From: Berkiella sp963829835 | Lineage (GTDB): Bacteria > Pseudomonadota > Gammaproteobacteria > Berkiellales > Berkiellaceae | DNA: 64,000 nt | Direction of reading: 5' to 3' | Assembly: GCA_963829835.1 (NCBI GenBank) | Contig: CAWHKC010000004.1 | Location: 1,674,001-1,738,000 of the forward strand | Shown: positions 44,232 to 53,066 of the stretch, one piece after another | How positions within the stretch are numbered: the first letter of the stretch is position 1 | How the letters are laid out: every line of letters starts with the position of its first letter | Made by a program: the position numbers and the translations under genes | Notes under the pieces: model-generated | What the model was told of the DNA's origin: nothing | Seen by the model: the letters and a program-made list of their open reading frames with translations, nothing else | Databases searched by the model: none

Positions 44232-44660
44232 ATGATAGCAAGAACTGTATTTTTAATCCTAGCTTGTTTTGCGACTTTTTCACTTTGTGCAGCAGATAAT
44301 ATGTTAACAAAGGGATCTATCAATTTAACCAAAGCAGATAGCCCAGCAAAAGCGAAAAATGTTCCTCTTAATTTGAATAATAAAGTTGAAGGAGAAATAA
44401 ATCTTTACCATAGTGAACATCGCGGCGTTGATGCGATCAGAGGTGAGTTTGTTCTTGAAAATAAACAACCTAAAAAAATGTTCCTCAAATATCGGGTTGT
44501 GTTTAATGACAAACAAGGACTGGTTGCACAATCAAAAGGAACCATTCATCTTGGCGGTGGCAAAACCGAAAAAGTGAGAATTGGTAATATTGTGATGAAT
44601 CGTCAAGGGGCTAGAGATATTTCGTCCTATGAAATTCATGTTGTGGAATCGGGTAGATAA
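44232..44660 (+). CDS. Small secreted protein, paralogue of 32625-33143
   Basis: A 142-residue protein with a signal peptide (MIARTVFLILACFATFSLCA, cut before ADN). The mature beta-rich part aligns with the protein at 32625: GSINLTKADSPAKAKNVPLN, VEGEINLYHSEHRGVDAIRG, FLKYRVVFNDKQGLVAQSKG, then KTEKVRIGNIVM and DISSYEIHVVE. It lacks the Cys pair and the Lys-rich tail of the other copy. A periplasmic or secreted role is likely; the function is unknown. Good ribosome site (AAGGTG). Confidence 0.78.
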   Translation: MIARTVFLILACFATFSLCAADNMLTKGSINLTKADSPAKAKNVPLNLNNKVEGEINLYHSEHRGVDAIRGEFVLENKQPKKMFLKYRVVFNDKQGLVAQSKGTIHLGGGKTEKVRIGNIVMNRQGARDISSYEIHVVESGR

Positions 44661-44765
44661 ACAATATTTATTCCGTCAGAGAAAACCTGGCAAAGTTTGG
44701 GTTTACAATCTGTATAAGATATATTTATAATGCAAACTTAATTTTTGCAGATTAGGTATTTTGTG

Positions 44766-45062
44766 ATGAGAGAATTAAATATTGTTGAGACTCATAATGT
44801 TTCTGGAGCTATCCCAGGATTAGTTTTTATCGGAGGTTTCATAGCTGGTGCATATCACCATAATTTTGATGAAACTTTAAAAATAGGTACTGCAGCTTTT
44901 ACGCTAGCGGCTTTCTCAGCAGCTGTCGCCGCGAAGTCTACTTCAATACTAGTCGCTACTGCTATAACTCCTGCGATGGCTTTAATTGGAGCAGCTGGTA
45001 TGTATATTTCATATAAAGTCGGTAGCTTAGTAAGTGATACTTTTCACAATATAACTGCGTAA
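44766..45062 (+). CDS. Microcin/bacteriocin-like precursor with Gly-Ala leader
   Basis: A 98-residue peptide. The first 15 residues, MRELNIVETHNVSGA, closely copy the double-glycine leader of microcin V-type peptides (M-R-E/T-L-x-x-x-E-x-x-x-V-S-G-G), with Gly-Ala in place of Gly-Gly. The remaining 83 residues are hydrophobic and Gly/Ala-rich (GLVFIGGFIAGAYHH, AAFTLAAFSAAVAA, ALIGAAGMYISYKVG), as in membrane-active class II microcins. ATG 44766 has an AGG-type site; a TTG at 44745 would spoil the leader. No exporter or immunity gene is nearby. Confidence 0.65.
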   Translation: MRELNIVETHNVSGAIPGLVFIGGFIAGAYHHNFDETLKIGTAAFTLAAFSAAVAAKSTSILVATAITPAMALIGAAGMYISYKVGSLVSDTFHNITA

Positions 45063-45069
45063 AACATCT

Positions 45070-45489
45070 TTACCACTCCCCCGTACTTTTCATTGACAGC
45101 CATGGTTCTTGCGGGGGAAGTGCTTCCCCTTTTTGCAGCAACTCAATCGAAATATTATCTGGTGAGCGAATAAATGCCATTCGGCCATCACGCGGTGGGC
45201 GCAAAATGGTGACACCTTTTTTCTGTAATTGCTCGCAGAACGCATAAATGTTGTCAACTTCATAAGCCAAGTGTCCGAAATTTCTGCCAACAGAGTAGGG
45301 TTCAGTTTGATCCCAATTATAGGTAAGCTCAATAGTAGGTTCGTTAGGACCTGTAGCAAGAAAAACCAAGGTGAACCGTCCTTGTTCATGATCATGTCTT
45401 CTTATTTCTTTAAGACCTAATTTTTGAATATAAAAATCGAGTGCTTTTTCTAAATCGAGTACGCGAACCATAGTGTGTAAATAACGCAT
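45070..45489 (-). CDS. gloA: Lactoylglutathione lyase (glyoxalase I)
   Basis: A 139-residue enzyme turning the methylglyoxal-glutathione hemithioacetal into S-lactoylglutathione. The metal ligands are in place: His5 (YLHTMVRV), Glu54 (TIELTYNW), His73 (FGHLAYEV) and Glu116 (SIELLQK). RVLDLEKALDFYIQKLGLK is the family start. The length matches E. coli GloA (135). AAGAGGT precedes ATG 45489. It lies 18 nt from the end of the upstream aminotransferase gene, so both may form an operon. Confidence 0.95.
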   Translation of the reverse strand: MRYLHTMVRVLDLEKALDFYIQKLGLKEIRRHDHEQGRFTLVFLATGPNEPTIELTYNWDQTEPYSVGRNFGHLAYEVDNIYAFCEQLQKKGVTILRPPRDGRMAFIRSPDNISIELLQKGEALPPQEPWLSMKSTGEW

Positions 45490-45507
45490 AAGACCTCTTT
45501 ATAAAAA

Positions 45508-46683
45508 TTATTTTATTATCTGTTTAATCGCAGCACAGAAACGTTCTATTTCATCTTCAGTATTATAATAATGAACAGAGGCTCTCACGATGGCTGATAA
45601 GTGACGTTTGGCCATATCTAATCTAGCATATTCTTGTAATGAGACTGAAACATTGATCTTCTGTATTGACAATTGTTGTTGCACTTCTTGAGCGGTCAAT
45701 TTTTCACAAGTAAAGGTAATGATACCACATTTATTTTTACCAAGATCTTGTAGTGTGATGGATGGGATCATGGCAAGTTTTTGGCGCAATTGTTGCGCAA
45801 GAAAGTCAATTCTTTCCCAAATGGCAGGGAGTCCTAGATCAAGTGCATATTTGATAGCAACGCCCAAACCAATTTTCCCGGCTATATTTTGCTCCCACGT
45901 TTCAAAACGACGCGCATCATCTCGTAATACATAGTCATTATCAGCTATCCATTTTGCGGAATGGAGGTCGATAAAAGGGGGATTGCATTGATTTAACCGT
46001 GATTGGCGGGCATATAAAAAGCCGGTACCGCGAGGACCTCTTAAATATTTACGACCGGTTGCACAGAGAAAATCACAACCAATCGTATTTACATCAATAG
46101 GCATTTGGCCTATTGATTGCGTTGTGTCTAATAAATAAGGAATATTAAATGAGTTGGCAATTTTTCCGACCGCTTGGGCTGGGTTGATGAGTCCGCCTTG
46201 TGTGGGAACATGGGTGATGGCAATGAGCTTAACCTTATCATCACACCTCTTTTGGAGATCATGACAATCTAATTGGCCATCAACATCATTAGGAACAACT
46301 TCAATAGTGACCCCAGTTTGCTTGGCGCGGTGAAGAAAAGCCAAATAATTACTCGCATATTCAGCTTCACTGGTGATGATTTTATCCTCCTTTTGAAAGG
46401 ACAGACTATAAAAAATCATATCCCAAGCACGCGTGGCATTTTCAACAAAGGCAATTTCTTTGGGGTTGCAATGGATTAATTGTGCTGCCTGTTTATAGAT
46501 ATCATCTGCTTGAGCAGCGCTTATTTGAGCTGCTTCATAGCCGCCTATATTTGCTTCTAGATCATGATAAGAGTTGACGGTCTGGAGAAGGGTGGTAGTA
46601 ACTAAAGCAGCACCAGCATTATTAAAATGGAGTACATTCCCGCAACCAGGCGTATCAGCTCTTAACTTATCAATATTTAGCAT
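45508..46683 (-). CDS. Class V aminotransferase-like PLP enzyme
   Basis: A 391-residue fold-type I PLP enzyme. LHFNNAGAALVTTTLLQTV is the start of the family; FVENATRAWDMIFYSL is the PLP phosphate region; YLLDTTQSIGQMPIDV holds the Asp that pairs with the PLP nitrogen; FLCATGRKYLRGPRGTGFLY contains the Schiff-base Lys. This looks most like the isopenicillin-N-epimerase/cysteine-desulfurase-like group acting on amino acids. No IscS-type Cys loop is obvious. The substrate is unknown. TAGGGAT precedes ATG 46683. Confidence 0.9.
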   Translation of the reverse strand: MLNIDKLRADTPGCGNVLHFNNAGAALVTTTLLQTVNSYHDLEANIGGYEAAQISAAQADDIYKQAAQLIHCNPKEIAFVENATRAWDMIFYSLSFQKEDKIITSEAEYASNYLAFLHRAKQTGVTIEVVPNDVDGQLDCHDLQKRCDDKVKLIAITHVPTQGGLINPAQAVGKIANSFNIPYLLDTTQSIGQMPIDVNTIGCDFLCATGRKYLRGPRGTGFLYARQSRLNQCNPPFIDLHSAKWIADNDYVLRDDARRFETWEQNIAGKIGLGVAIKYALDLGLPAIWERIDFLAQQLRQKLAMIPSITLQDLGKNKCGIITFTCEKLTAQEVQQQLSIQKINVSVSLQEYARLDMAKRHLSAIVRASVHYYNTEDEIERFCAAIKQIIK

Positions 46684-46731
46684 TCGTGATCCCTATTTAT
46701 TGCAATCGGTGCACTTGGATTATTAATTTAT

Positions 46732-46755
46732 ATTATAAGTTAAACAACTTATAAT
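46732..46755. promoter_or_regulatory. Perfect dyad in the divergent intergenic region
   Basis: ATTATAAGTT-aaac-AACTTATAAT: 10-bp arms and a 4-bp centre, 49 nt upstream of the aminotransferase start and 91 nt before the plus-strand gene. The position between divergent genes and the symmetry suggest an operator for a winged-helix repressor; a hairpin is less likely because it is so AT-rich. Confidence 0.5.
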
Positions 46756-46845
46756 GGCATTGTTTTTTTGAAAGGGGGTTGCTTTAGTATGTAAGTTTGG
46801 TAACATACGCCATGTTCCGTCGACTTACTTAATACATGGTGTTAC

Positions 46846-47589
46846 ATGAAGTTAATAATTTTTACTCAGATGTTTAACGATGCAAAGGCACAGTATGAAC
46901 AAGGTATTCTCCCCAAAGCATTGGCGGATTTTCAAACCCTATTGTTTCTACTGAACGAAGAAAGAACAATACCCGCAAAAATGATTAGCAAAGTAGAAAG
47001 TTATATCCAACGTATTAACGATCCTGCAGGTTTCGCCAAAACCCAGCAGCAAGCACAATTAAAAAAACAGCAAGCAAAGGCATTAGAGAAAAAAACAGCA
47101 CAACTGACAGCGCAAGCAGAAGAATTTGAAATAAAGGCAAATGATTTTTTTCAAGCAAATGAATTTGAGCAAGCGTCTATCTTTTACCGTAAACAAGGTA
47201 ACGTTTTAAAGCAGCTTAATGATGTTAAACCATCGGTTTTAGCAACAAATTACTGGAATCTAGGCTTTTCCCTAGAAGCATGGGCATGTCTGCCAAGTAC
47301 ATCAATGGAACAAGCACAGAAATTAAAATCATCAGCCCTTGAATGCATCATCGAGGCAAGAAAAGCCTATCCAAAAATCATGGTTAGTGACATTCAAATC
47401 TGTAATGAAACAATAGCTCGTTTAACTCAAGAACTAGAAACACCGACAGATGAAGTCTTGGATGAAGAGATTCCGGTACTAGTATTAATGTCTTTTAAGC
47501 AAAAGAGTTCAGCATTTAATAAGGATTTTGAGTTTGGTAATGAAGTTACAGAGGTTTCAATTGATCCGCAAAAGCCTAACTTACGTTAA
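46846..47589 (+). CDS. Unknown TPR-like/coiled-coil protein
   Basis: A 247-residue soluble helical protein. FNDAKAQYEQGILPKALADF and ANDFFQANEFEQASIFYRKQ resemble tetratricopeptide repeat helices; KQQAKALEKKTAQLTAQAEE is coiled coil. The C-terminus is Pro/Glu-rich (LETPTDEVLDEEIPVLVLMS). The role is unknown, possibly protein-protein contact. ATG 46846 or ATG 46870 (MFNDAK) may be the start. Confidence 0.7.
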   Translation: MKLIIFTQMFNDAKAQYEQGILPKALADFQTLLFLLNEERTIPAKMISKVESYIQRINDPAGFAKTQQQAQLKKQQAKALEKKTAQLTAQAEEFEIKANDFFQANEFEQASIFYRKQGNVLKQLNDVKPSVLATNYWNLGFSLEAWACLPSTSMEQAQKLKSSALECIIEARKAYPKIMVSDIQICNETIARLTQELETPTDEVLDEEIPVLVLMSFKQKSSAFNKDFEFGNEVTEVSIDPQKPNLR

Positions 47590-47592
47590 GCT

Positions 47593-47760
47593 TTAAAGCT
47601 CATAAAGCACGCCGACTTCATTAGTATAGGGAAGTTTGCCAATAGTGACTTGTTGCGGCGTGTTTTTCATAAAGTTATCCGTTTTCACGGCGCCTTGGCT
47701 TGCGCAGCCCACCAAAAACAGAAAATTAAGCAAAAAGCTTATTTTTAGAAGTGTTTTCAT
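47593..47760 (-). CDS. Small lipoprotein (55 residues)
   Basis: A 55-residue precursor with a textbook lipoprotein signal, MKTLLKISFLLNFLFLVGCA, where L-V-G-C is the lipobox. The mature part is about 36 residues (ASQGAVKTDNFMKNTPQQ and so on) ending near GVLYEL. The plus-strand reading of the same stretch is not protein-like. The ribosome site is weak (TTGAG). Unknown function; outer-membrane location inferred. Confidence 0.6.
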   Translation of the reverse strand: MKTLLKISFLLNFLFLVGCASQGAVKTDNFMKNTPQQVTIGKLPYTNEVGVLYEL

Positions 47761-47948
47761 CAATCAACTACTCAAAGATAAAACCATCCCCCAGCATACA
47801 AAGCATGGTTTGGAATGTCAAATACGCTGATAAAACCAGTGAATATTTTTCTTCTTGAGGTAGGCTCTATGTATCTACACATAAATATTGAACTAAATAA
47901 GTTTATGTTTATCTAATAGGTAAGATTATTAAATAGAGAGACTTATCC

Positions 47949-48446
47949 ATGGCATCACCAACAGAATCGGAAATTCAACAAAAGTTAGAGAAACTTAGTT
48001 CAACTGTGAAAATGAATGTCGCTATATTGGATCCAAATAGACAAAAGTCTGATATTGTAAAACTGATTGAAGATGAAATGAGTAAATTAAAAGAGCATTT
48101 GGCGAAAAATTCAACTGGTAAACTGCCGTCTTTTAATTCAAAGCAAAATAAAGCATTAGCAGAAAAAATTGAAAAGTATCAAAAGTTGTTAAATGCCGTT
48201 TTATATGTTGAATCAGAACTTGGGAATGTAAAAACTGTACTAGAGAGCCATAAGCTATCAGATACTGAAGAAGCAAGACTTAAAGTCAATTTTGATAAAA
48301 CTGTAACAAGTGGGGCGCAGAAAATTCAAGACGCCGCAGCTAAAATAGAAAACCCAAATATAAAGGAATTAGCAGGAAAATATAAATCTGCATTAGACAG
48401 TGTAAATAAAGTTGAAAGTAAGGGTAAGGATAAAATAAAAAAATAA
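47949..48446 (+). CDS. Unknown helical protein
   Basis: A 165-residue soluble protein, almost entirely helical and Lys/Glu/Ser-rich: EIQQKLEKLSSTVKMNVAIL, EDEMSKLKEHLAKNSTGKLP, KYQKLLNAVLYVESELGNVK. It probably forms a coiled coil or helical bundle. No signal, no membrane segment, no family recognised. ATG 47949 follows an AGAGAG site. It meets the next gene tail to tail. Confidence 0.65.
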   Translation: MASPTESEIQQKLEKLSSTVKMNVAILDPNRQKSDIVKLIEDEMSKLKEHLAKNSTGKLPSFNSKQNKALAEKIEKYQKLLNAVLYVESELGNVKTVLESHKLSDTEEARLKVNFDKTVTSGAQKIQDAAAKIENPNIKELAGKYKSALDSVNKVESKGKDKIKK

Positions 48447-48455
48447 AACACAGAT

Positions 48456-49493
48456 CTATAGAATATCTGGCGTAATAATGGGTTGAACTTGATTCATAAT
48501 AGAACTCATCGACAATTGAGGCATATCCATATCCATATCCATATGCGTCTGAGTTGAATTTGTATCAATGATGCCAGAAGAGGGTGATTCAAAATGGATA
48601 ACATCATTAATATGGATTTTTGAGCCTTTATCCTGGGGTGCTTCACTTTCAACAGGCCTTATACTCTCACTGTCATGCTTTTCTTGGGCACTTGCGATCA
48701 GCGATTTAATGTCTTTTTTTAACCATTCTTTATAATAGTAAGAAACCCAATTTTTACAAAAATCACCCTTACAATAGTTATCAAATCCTGTTATACCATA
48801 AGTAAAATCTTTAATTTCAGAAGCAGTCGCGCTAATGGCGCCGGTTGTGAATAAGCCCGGAAATGTCAATTTGCTTAAACCTTTATTAACCTCTTGTAAA
48901 TAAGAGGTGGTATCAAACTGTGAAAAATCATGCAGTAGAGTAGGGTTTTCTATCGGATCATACGATAAAGGATTTTTTAAGCTTTTTAATTCATCACAAT
49001 ATTTTGTATCCAGTAAACACCTTGCAGAATAATAAGTATATTTTGCATTATTAATATGCACTTCAGTAAAAGATTCTACAAATTGTGAAAGGGCTGGGTT
49101 TACAAAGGTATTAAATAATTTAAATCCAATCGAAACACCTCCTCGTTTCACGAAAGCACTGCTATCAAATTGTGAGACGGAAGGGGCCAATCCATAATAG
49201 GTGGAAAAGCTGATAGTGCCAACAATAAAAGTATCGAGATTTTCTTTGGTTAATTTGGGTTCAACTGTTTGTGTGTAAAACTCCATCCCTTTAGAAAAAA
49301 GAGAATGCGTAAAAGAGGGTGCTTCCAGCTGAGGTACCGGTTCCATTGTATTATGGTCTTGACTAGGAATAGTTTGATTCAGCACTGGTGACACTGCAAA
49401 ATAAGAAAATTCTGTGTAATTCACACAATAAGACAATTGCGTGTCATTTTGTGGAAAATGCTTGGTTAACTGTTGATTTCTTTCTAAAGTCAT
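48456..49493 (-). CDS. Unknown 345-residue protein with MD repeat
   Basis: I do not recognise this protein. It is soluble with many aromatic and Ser/Thr residues. Cys pairs in LLDTKYCDELKSL and NYCKGDFCKNWVSYYYKEW may bind metal or form disulfides. Near the C-terminus a hexanucleotide repeat encodes HMDMDMDMP. ATG 49493 is preferred over the adjacent TTG. It is on the same strand as, and 65 nt downstream of, dbpA. Confidence 0.68.
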   Translation of the reverse strand: MTLERNQQLTKHFPQNDTQLSYCVNYTEFSYFAVSPVLNQTIPSQDHNTMEPVPQLEAPSFTHSLFSKGMEFYTQTVEPKLTKENLDTFIVGTISFSTYYGLAPSVSQFDSSAFVKRGGVSIGFKLFNTFVNPALSQFVESFTEVHINNAKYTYYSARCLLDTKYCDELKSLKNPLSYDPIENPTLLHDFSQFDTTSYLQEVNKGLSKLTFPGLFTTGAISATASEIKDFTYGITGFDNYCKGDFCKNWVSYYYKEWLKKDIKSLIASAQEKHDSESIRPVESEAPQDKGSKIHINDVIHFESPSSGIIDTNSTQTHMDMDMDMPQLSMSSIMNQVQPIITPDIL

Positions 49494-49563
49494 TGCCAAT
49501 GGACCACTTTTTAAAGGGTGAGTTTGGAAGATTACATTGTGTTTGAGTTAAAGTAAAGTGTAA

Positions 49564-50973
49564 TCACACCTTAGTTTCATCAGTATCTAAGAATCGAATT
49601 TTAAAGCTTCGTCCTTTTATTTTACCGGTTTGTAATCGATTTAATACTTTCTGAGCAACGGATTGGTTAATGGCAACATAAGAATAGAAATCAAAAATAT
49701 TAATTTTACCGACCATGTCAGCAGAAATACCGCCATCTCCTGTTAAAGCGCCAAGAATATCGCCCGGGCGAACTTTGTTTTTCTTGCCACCGTTTATACA
49801 TAAGGTGCGCATGGATGGTCTAGAGGCGTGTTCATTCTGTTGGGGCTGTGTGTTTAATTGGGAAATTTTTAAAGACGTTTTTATATAGTCTTCAATATCC
49901 TTAATTTTATAACCTTCTCGGTGTGTATAAAGACTAATAGCCAGGCCTGATTTTCCAGCACGTCCTGTACGCCCAATCCGATGGACATAAATTTCTGGAC
50001 TGATTGGCAAATCATAATTCATCACAAGTTGAAGATCTTTGATATCTAATCCTCTAGCAGCAACATCTGTTGCTACTAAAATGGGGCAACTGTTGTTAGA
50101 AAATTGTACGAGAACCTCATCGCGTTCTCTTTGTTCTAAATCGCTATGAATGGCAAGTGCTTGAAAGCCATTCTGACAAAGATGTATTGCGACTTCATCG
50201 CATTGACGTTTGGTTTTACAAAAAATAATGGCAGAACTGGGATTGTGATTCTTCAATAATGAAACTAAGGCTTCATTTTTATCATGTTCTTCAATTTCAT
50301 GGCACACTTGATCGATACGCAGAGGTTCATCGATTGCTTCAAGGGTAATCTCAACGGGGTTTTTTTGTATTAAATGACTAATTTCTGCGATGGAATCTGG
50401 ATAAGTTGCAGAAAATAATAAGGTTTGTTTTTGTTTGGGTAAGGCATCAATGATATGGATAATATCATCATAAAAGCCCATATCAAGCATTCTATCGGCT
50501 TCATCTAAAACCAGTGTGTGAATCGTTTTAAGAACGATTGTGCGTTTTTCGATATGTGCCCAAAGGCGGCCTGGTGTTCCAACGATAATATGGGCGCCAT
50601 TGGTTAATGACTCAATCTGAGCACGCATCGGTTTGCCGCCACAAAGCGTTAAAACTCGTATATTGGGTGTTAGCCTGGCTAAGCGGCGGATTTCCATACT
50701 GACTTGATCGGCTAATTCGCGAGTTGGACAAATCACCAATGCTTGCTCATGTAAATATTGGGTATCAATTTTTGATAGTAGTCCCAAACCAAAAGCAGCT
50801 GTTTTTCCGCTCCCCGTTTTAGCTTTAGCAATCACATCTTGATTGGCAAGGATCGCGGGTAAGCTTTTCGCTTGAATTTGGGTCATTTCATGATAACCGA
50901 GCGATTCAAGATTTTTAAGAATATCGCTGCTAAAGGGTAAGTTTGAAAAGAAGGATGGTTTCATAATTGCCAT
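49564..50973 (-). CDS. dbpA: ATP-dependent RNA helicase DbpA
   Basis: A 469-residue DEAD-box helicase. The Q-motif region is TQIQAKSLPAIL; AKTGSGKT is Walker A, PTRELADQ motif Ia, VLDEADRML motif II (DEAD), LLFSATYP motif III, IIFCKTKRQCDEVA motif IV and VHRIGRTGRAGKSG motif VI. The C-terminal 75 residues (RTLCINGGKKNKVRPGDILG, DMVGKINIFDFYSYVAI and KIKGRSFKIRFL) form the DbpA RNA-binding domain that recognises 23S rRNA hairpin 92. It works in 50S subunit assembly. Confidence 0.95.
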   Translation of the reverse strand: MAIMKPSFFSNLPFSSDILKNLESLGYHEMTQIQAKSLPAILANQDVIAKAKTGSGKTAAFGLGLLSKIDTQYLHEQALVICPTRELADQVSMEIRRLARLTPNIRVLTLCGGKPMRAQIESLTNGAHIIVGTPGRLWAHIEKRTIVLKTIHTLVLDEADRMLDMGFYDDIIHIIDALPKQKQTLLFSATYPDSIAEISHLIQKNPVEITLEAIDEPLRIDQVCHEIEEHDKNEALVSLLKNHNPSSAIIFCKTKRQCDEVAIHLCQNGFQALAIHSDLEQRERDEVLVQFSNNSCPILVATDVAARGLDIKDLQLVMNYDLPISPEIYVHRIGRTGRAGKSGLAISLYTHREGYKIKDIEDYIKTSLKISQLNTQPQQNEHASRPSMRTLCINGGKKNKVRPGDILGALTGDGGISADMVGKINIFDFYSYVAINQSVAQKVLNRLQTGKIKGRSFKIRFLDTDETKV

Positions 50974-51068
50974 AGTCTAATTTTTGATAAGAAAACATTA
51001 TGTCAACAATGCAACTTTCATACAAGAGACTCTAGATTTCGTTAATACGTTTACGTACACTACTCCCC

Positions 51069-52235
51069 ATGCTTGGGATCCCAGAACATATCATAAAATT
51101 CGTATCATATGCAGGTGGACTACTTGCAAAAGCTATTGCAGTGGGTTTAACCGCTTTTGGATTAAAAGAGATTTGGCAACATAACAAGAAAAAAGAACTC
51201 AGTTTTGATCTGAAATTAGAAATCTCCATTCTTTATATTTTGCATGCTGGCGCACTAGCTCTTGCGTTTGCAGTATTGATGGGAGTAGAAATAGTTTCTT
51301 TACCCGTTGCAACAGCGATTGTGAGCGGTACCGCTTTACTAAAAAATGCATATGACTGGGTTAAAGATAATCATAGAGCCTATAAACTTAATAAAGAACT
51401 CAAATCCAAACAAACACAATTTGACCTTGAAAATGCACTCTTTAAGAAAAATCTAGATAACTTTAACAAGCAGCATGAAAGCCTGTTCTCAAATCCCTTT
51501 CAATATCTAGAAAACAAGTTTTATAAAATAACTTCATTTTTTAGGAAATTCACTTTTAAAGTGACGAAAAATCCTGCAGAACAACTTAAACAAATGAATG
51601 AAATTTCTGCAGCCCTCAATGAAAATCGCGATGCCAATCCGGAAGATGTGGGAGTACTAGCAAAAGATTTAGAAAAAATCGTCACTACAGCCACAAAAAT
51701 AACAGAACTTCAAAACGAAGTCGCTTTAGCAAACCTTGATGCTAAAAATAGACGCTTTAGTACGCAAATCAGTGGAGCCACGGCGAGTGTTGCATTGTTA
51801 CTGTGTTTCCCTTCAAATTGGCTTGCTGCTAGCATGTTGAATCCTATCATGTTGGTTATTGGTATAGCCTCAGCCTTAACGAGCGTATGGGGTATTTATA
51901 AGAAGCATCTTGCTGTTGATAACATTCGAGCCAGTGAGAACAAGCAAATTCATGCGCTTATCAGCGATAGCGTTGTTGCCGTTGATAAAATCCAAAAGCC
52001 CACTGAACGAACAGCTCTTACAGAAAAATTAGATAATATACTTGTTGAATCTGAAAGAAATAAATCACCAAGAGAAAGAGTCATCCCTGTCATTTTCAGA
52101 GAAAATCCAAATACAGTTTCACCATCACTATCTCATATGGTTAGAGCTAAGAGAGCCGCCAGTGCATCTGAGCTTGAAGTGAGGCCAGCAAAAAGACCTT
52201 ATTTTGGTTGGCTCAGTTTAAGCAAATCTATTTAG
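51069..52235 (+). CDS. Unknown membrane protein with coiled coil
   Basis: A 388-residue protein. Hydrophobic stretches near the N-terminus (KFVSYAGGLLAKAIAVGLTA, then ILYILHAGALALAFAVLMGV with LPVATAIVSG) are followed by a helical/coiled-coil segment (NKELKSKQTQFDLENALFKK). A second hydrophobic cluster follows (TASVALLLCFPSNWLAASML, NPIMLVIGIASALTSVWGIY), then a polar, basic tail. Topology and function are unknown; membrane remodelling or effector roles are possible. ATG 51069 has no obvious ribosome site. Its end overlaps the next, convergent gene by 8 nt. Confidence 0.7.
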   Translation: MLGIPEHIIKFVSYAGGLLAKAIAVGLTAFGLKEIWQHNKKKELSFDLKLEISILYILHAGALALAFAVLMGVEIVSLPVATAIVSGTALLKNAYDWVKDNHRAYKLNKELKSKQTQFDLENALFKKNLDNFNKQHESLFSNPFQYLENKFYKITSFFRKFTFKVTKNPAEQLKQMNEISAALNENRDANPEDVGVLAKDLEKIVTTATKITELQNEVALANLDAKNRRFSTQISGATASVALLLCFPSNWLAASMLNPIMLVIGIASALTSVWGIYKKHLAVDNIRASENKQIHALISDSVVAVDKIQKPTERTALTEKLDNILVESERNKSPRERVIPVIFRENPNTVSPSLSHMVRAKRAASASELEVRPAKRPYFGWLSLSKSI

Positions 52236-52665
52236 GTTTATTTCTTTGGCGTTGAATTAGCAAAGAAATTAAATCGGTTGCTAAACGTTCGTTGGCGTTT
52301 TCCAATTCATAGAGCAGATCGACGAGAGCATCAGACGTTAATTCACACATCGTATTGCGCCAGCGTAGCCATATTTTTTGAGGTGATTTAAAAACTTCAA
52401 TTGAACCTCGAAATTCTTCATGATAATAAATTTGCGCATTAGCCTTCGTTATATGCATTTGACTGATATTGTAAAGCTTTCGCAACTCATCGATTTCTTT
52501 AGGAGCAATTCTTACTTGATGTACGCCATCATTATTATTGATAAGGTCTCTGCCATAGCATGGGGAATGTTCGATGTAATAAAAAAGATCTTTTTCTGGT
52601 AATAAGGTAATTCTTGGATAGATTGGCGCTCTGGTGGCACAAAATCGATTGAAAAGTTCTAACAT
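52228..52665 (-). CDS. Unknown 145-residue protein
   Basis: A small soluble protein, MLELFNRFCATRAPIYPRIT, with QIYYHEEFRGSIEVFKSPQK in the middle and an Arg/Lys-rich end. No family recognised. ATG 52665 is chosen for AAGGA 7 nt upstream; the ATG at 52704 has none. It overlaps the convergent membrane-protein gene by 8 nt. Confidence 0.65.
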   Translation of the reverse strand: MLELFNRFCATRAPIYPRITLLPEKDLFYYIEHSPCYGRDLINNNDGVHQVRIAPKEIDELRKLYNISQMHITKANAQIYYHEEFRGSIEVFKSPQKIWLRWRNTMCELTSDALVDLLYELENANERLATDLISLLIQRQRNKPK

Positions 52666-52736
52666 GGCACATTCCTTGTGACCATTTCTTATAAACTTAG
52701 TCAAGAAGCAGGGTTTAAGTCAAGCCTCCAATATAT

Positions 52737-53018
52737 TTACTTAAGAATTTCCTTCGAAGAGAAATAATGTTTTACCTTGTCCCAGTCTGGCAATTTCCAA
52801 ATGGTATGAAAGCCAATATAAAGGATGAGCCCTATAGCAATCACAGGTAAGCATCCCGTTCCACTACTGAGCTTTAATTGATCAACTCTGGTTCTTAGCG
52901 AATCAACTTCATCTTTGATTCTTTCAACATCGTTTTTAATAATATCGACTTCTTTTTCTAGATTTTCGAGCTGCTGGTTTTTATCTTGCAATTCCATGCT
53001 AATCCCAAAATGACTCAT
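52737..53018 (-). CDS. Small coiled-coil single-span membrane protein
   Basis: A 93-residue protein. A heptad-patterned coiled coil (KNQQLENLEKEVDIIKNDVE RIKDEVDSLRTRVDQL-like) is followed by a transmembrane helix (CLPVIAIGLILYIGFHTIW) and a short basic tail. The function is unknown. The start is uncertain between ATG 53018 and ATG 52997. Confidence 0.62.
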   Translation of the reverse strand: MSHFGISMELQDKNQQLENLEKEVDIIKNDVERIKDEVDSLRTRVDQLKLSSGTGCLPVIAIGLILYIGFHTIWKLPDWDKVKHYFSSKEILK

Positions 53019-53066
53019 TCAGTATTGTTATTTTATCATATTCAATTTGTTCTTGAGTAAGCAACT

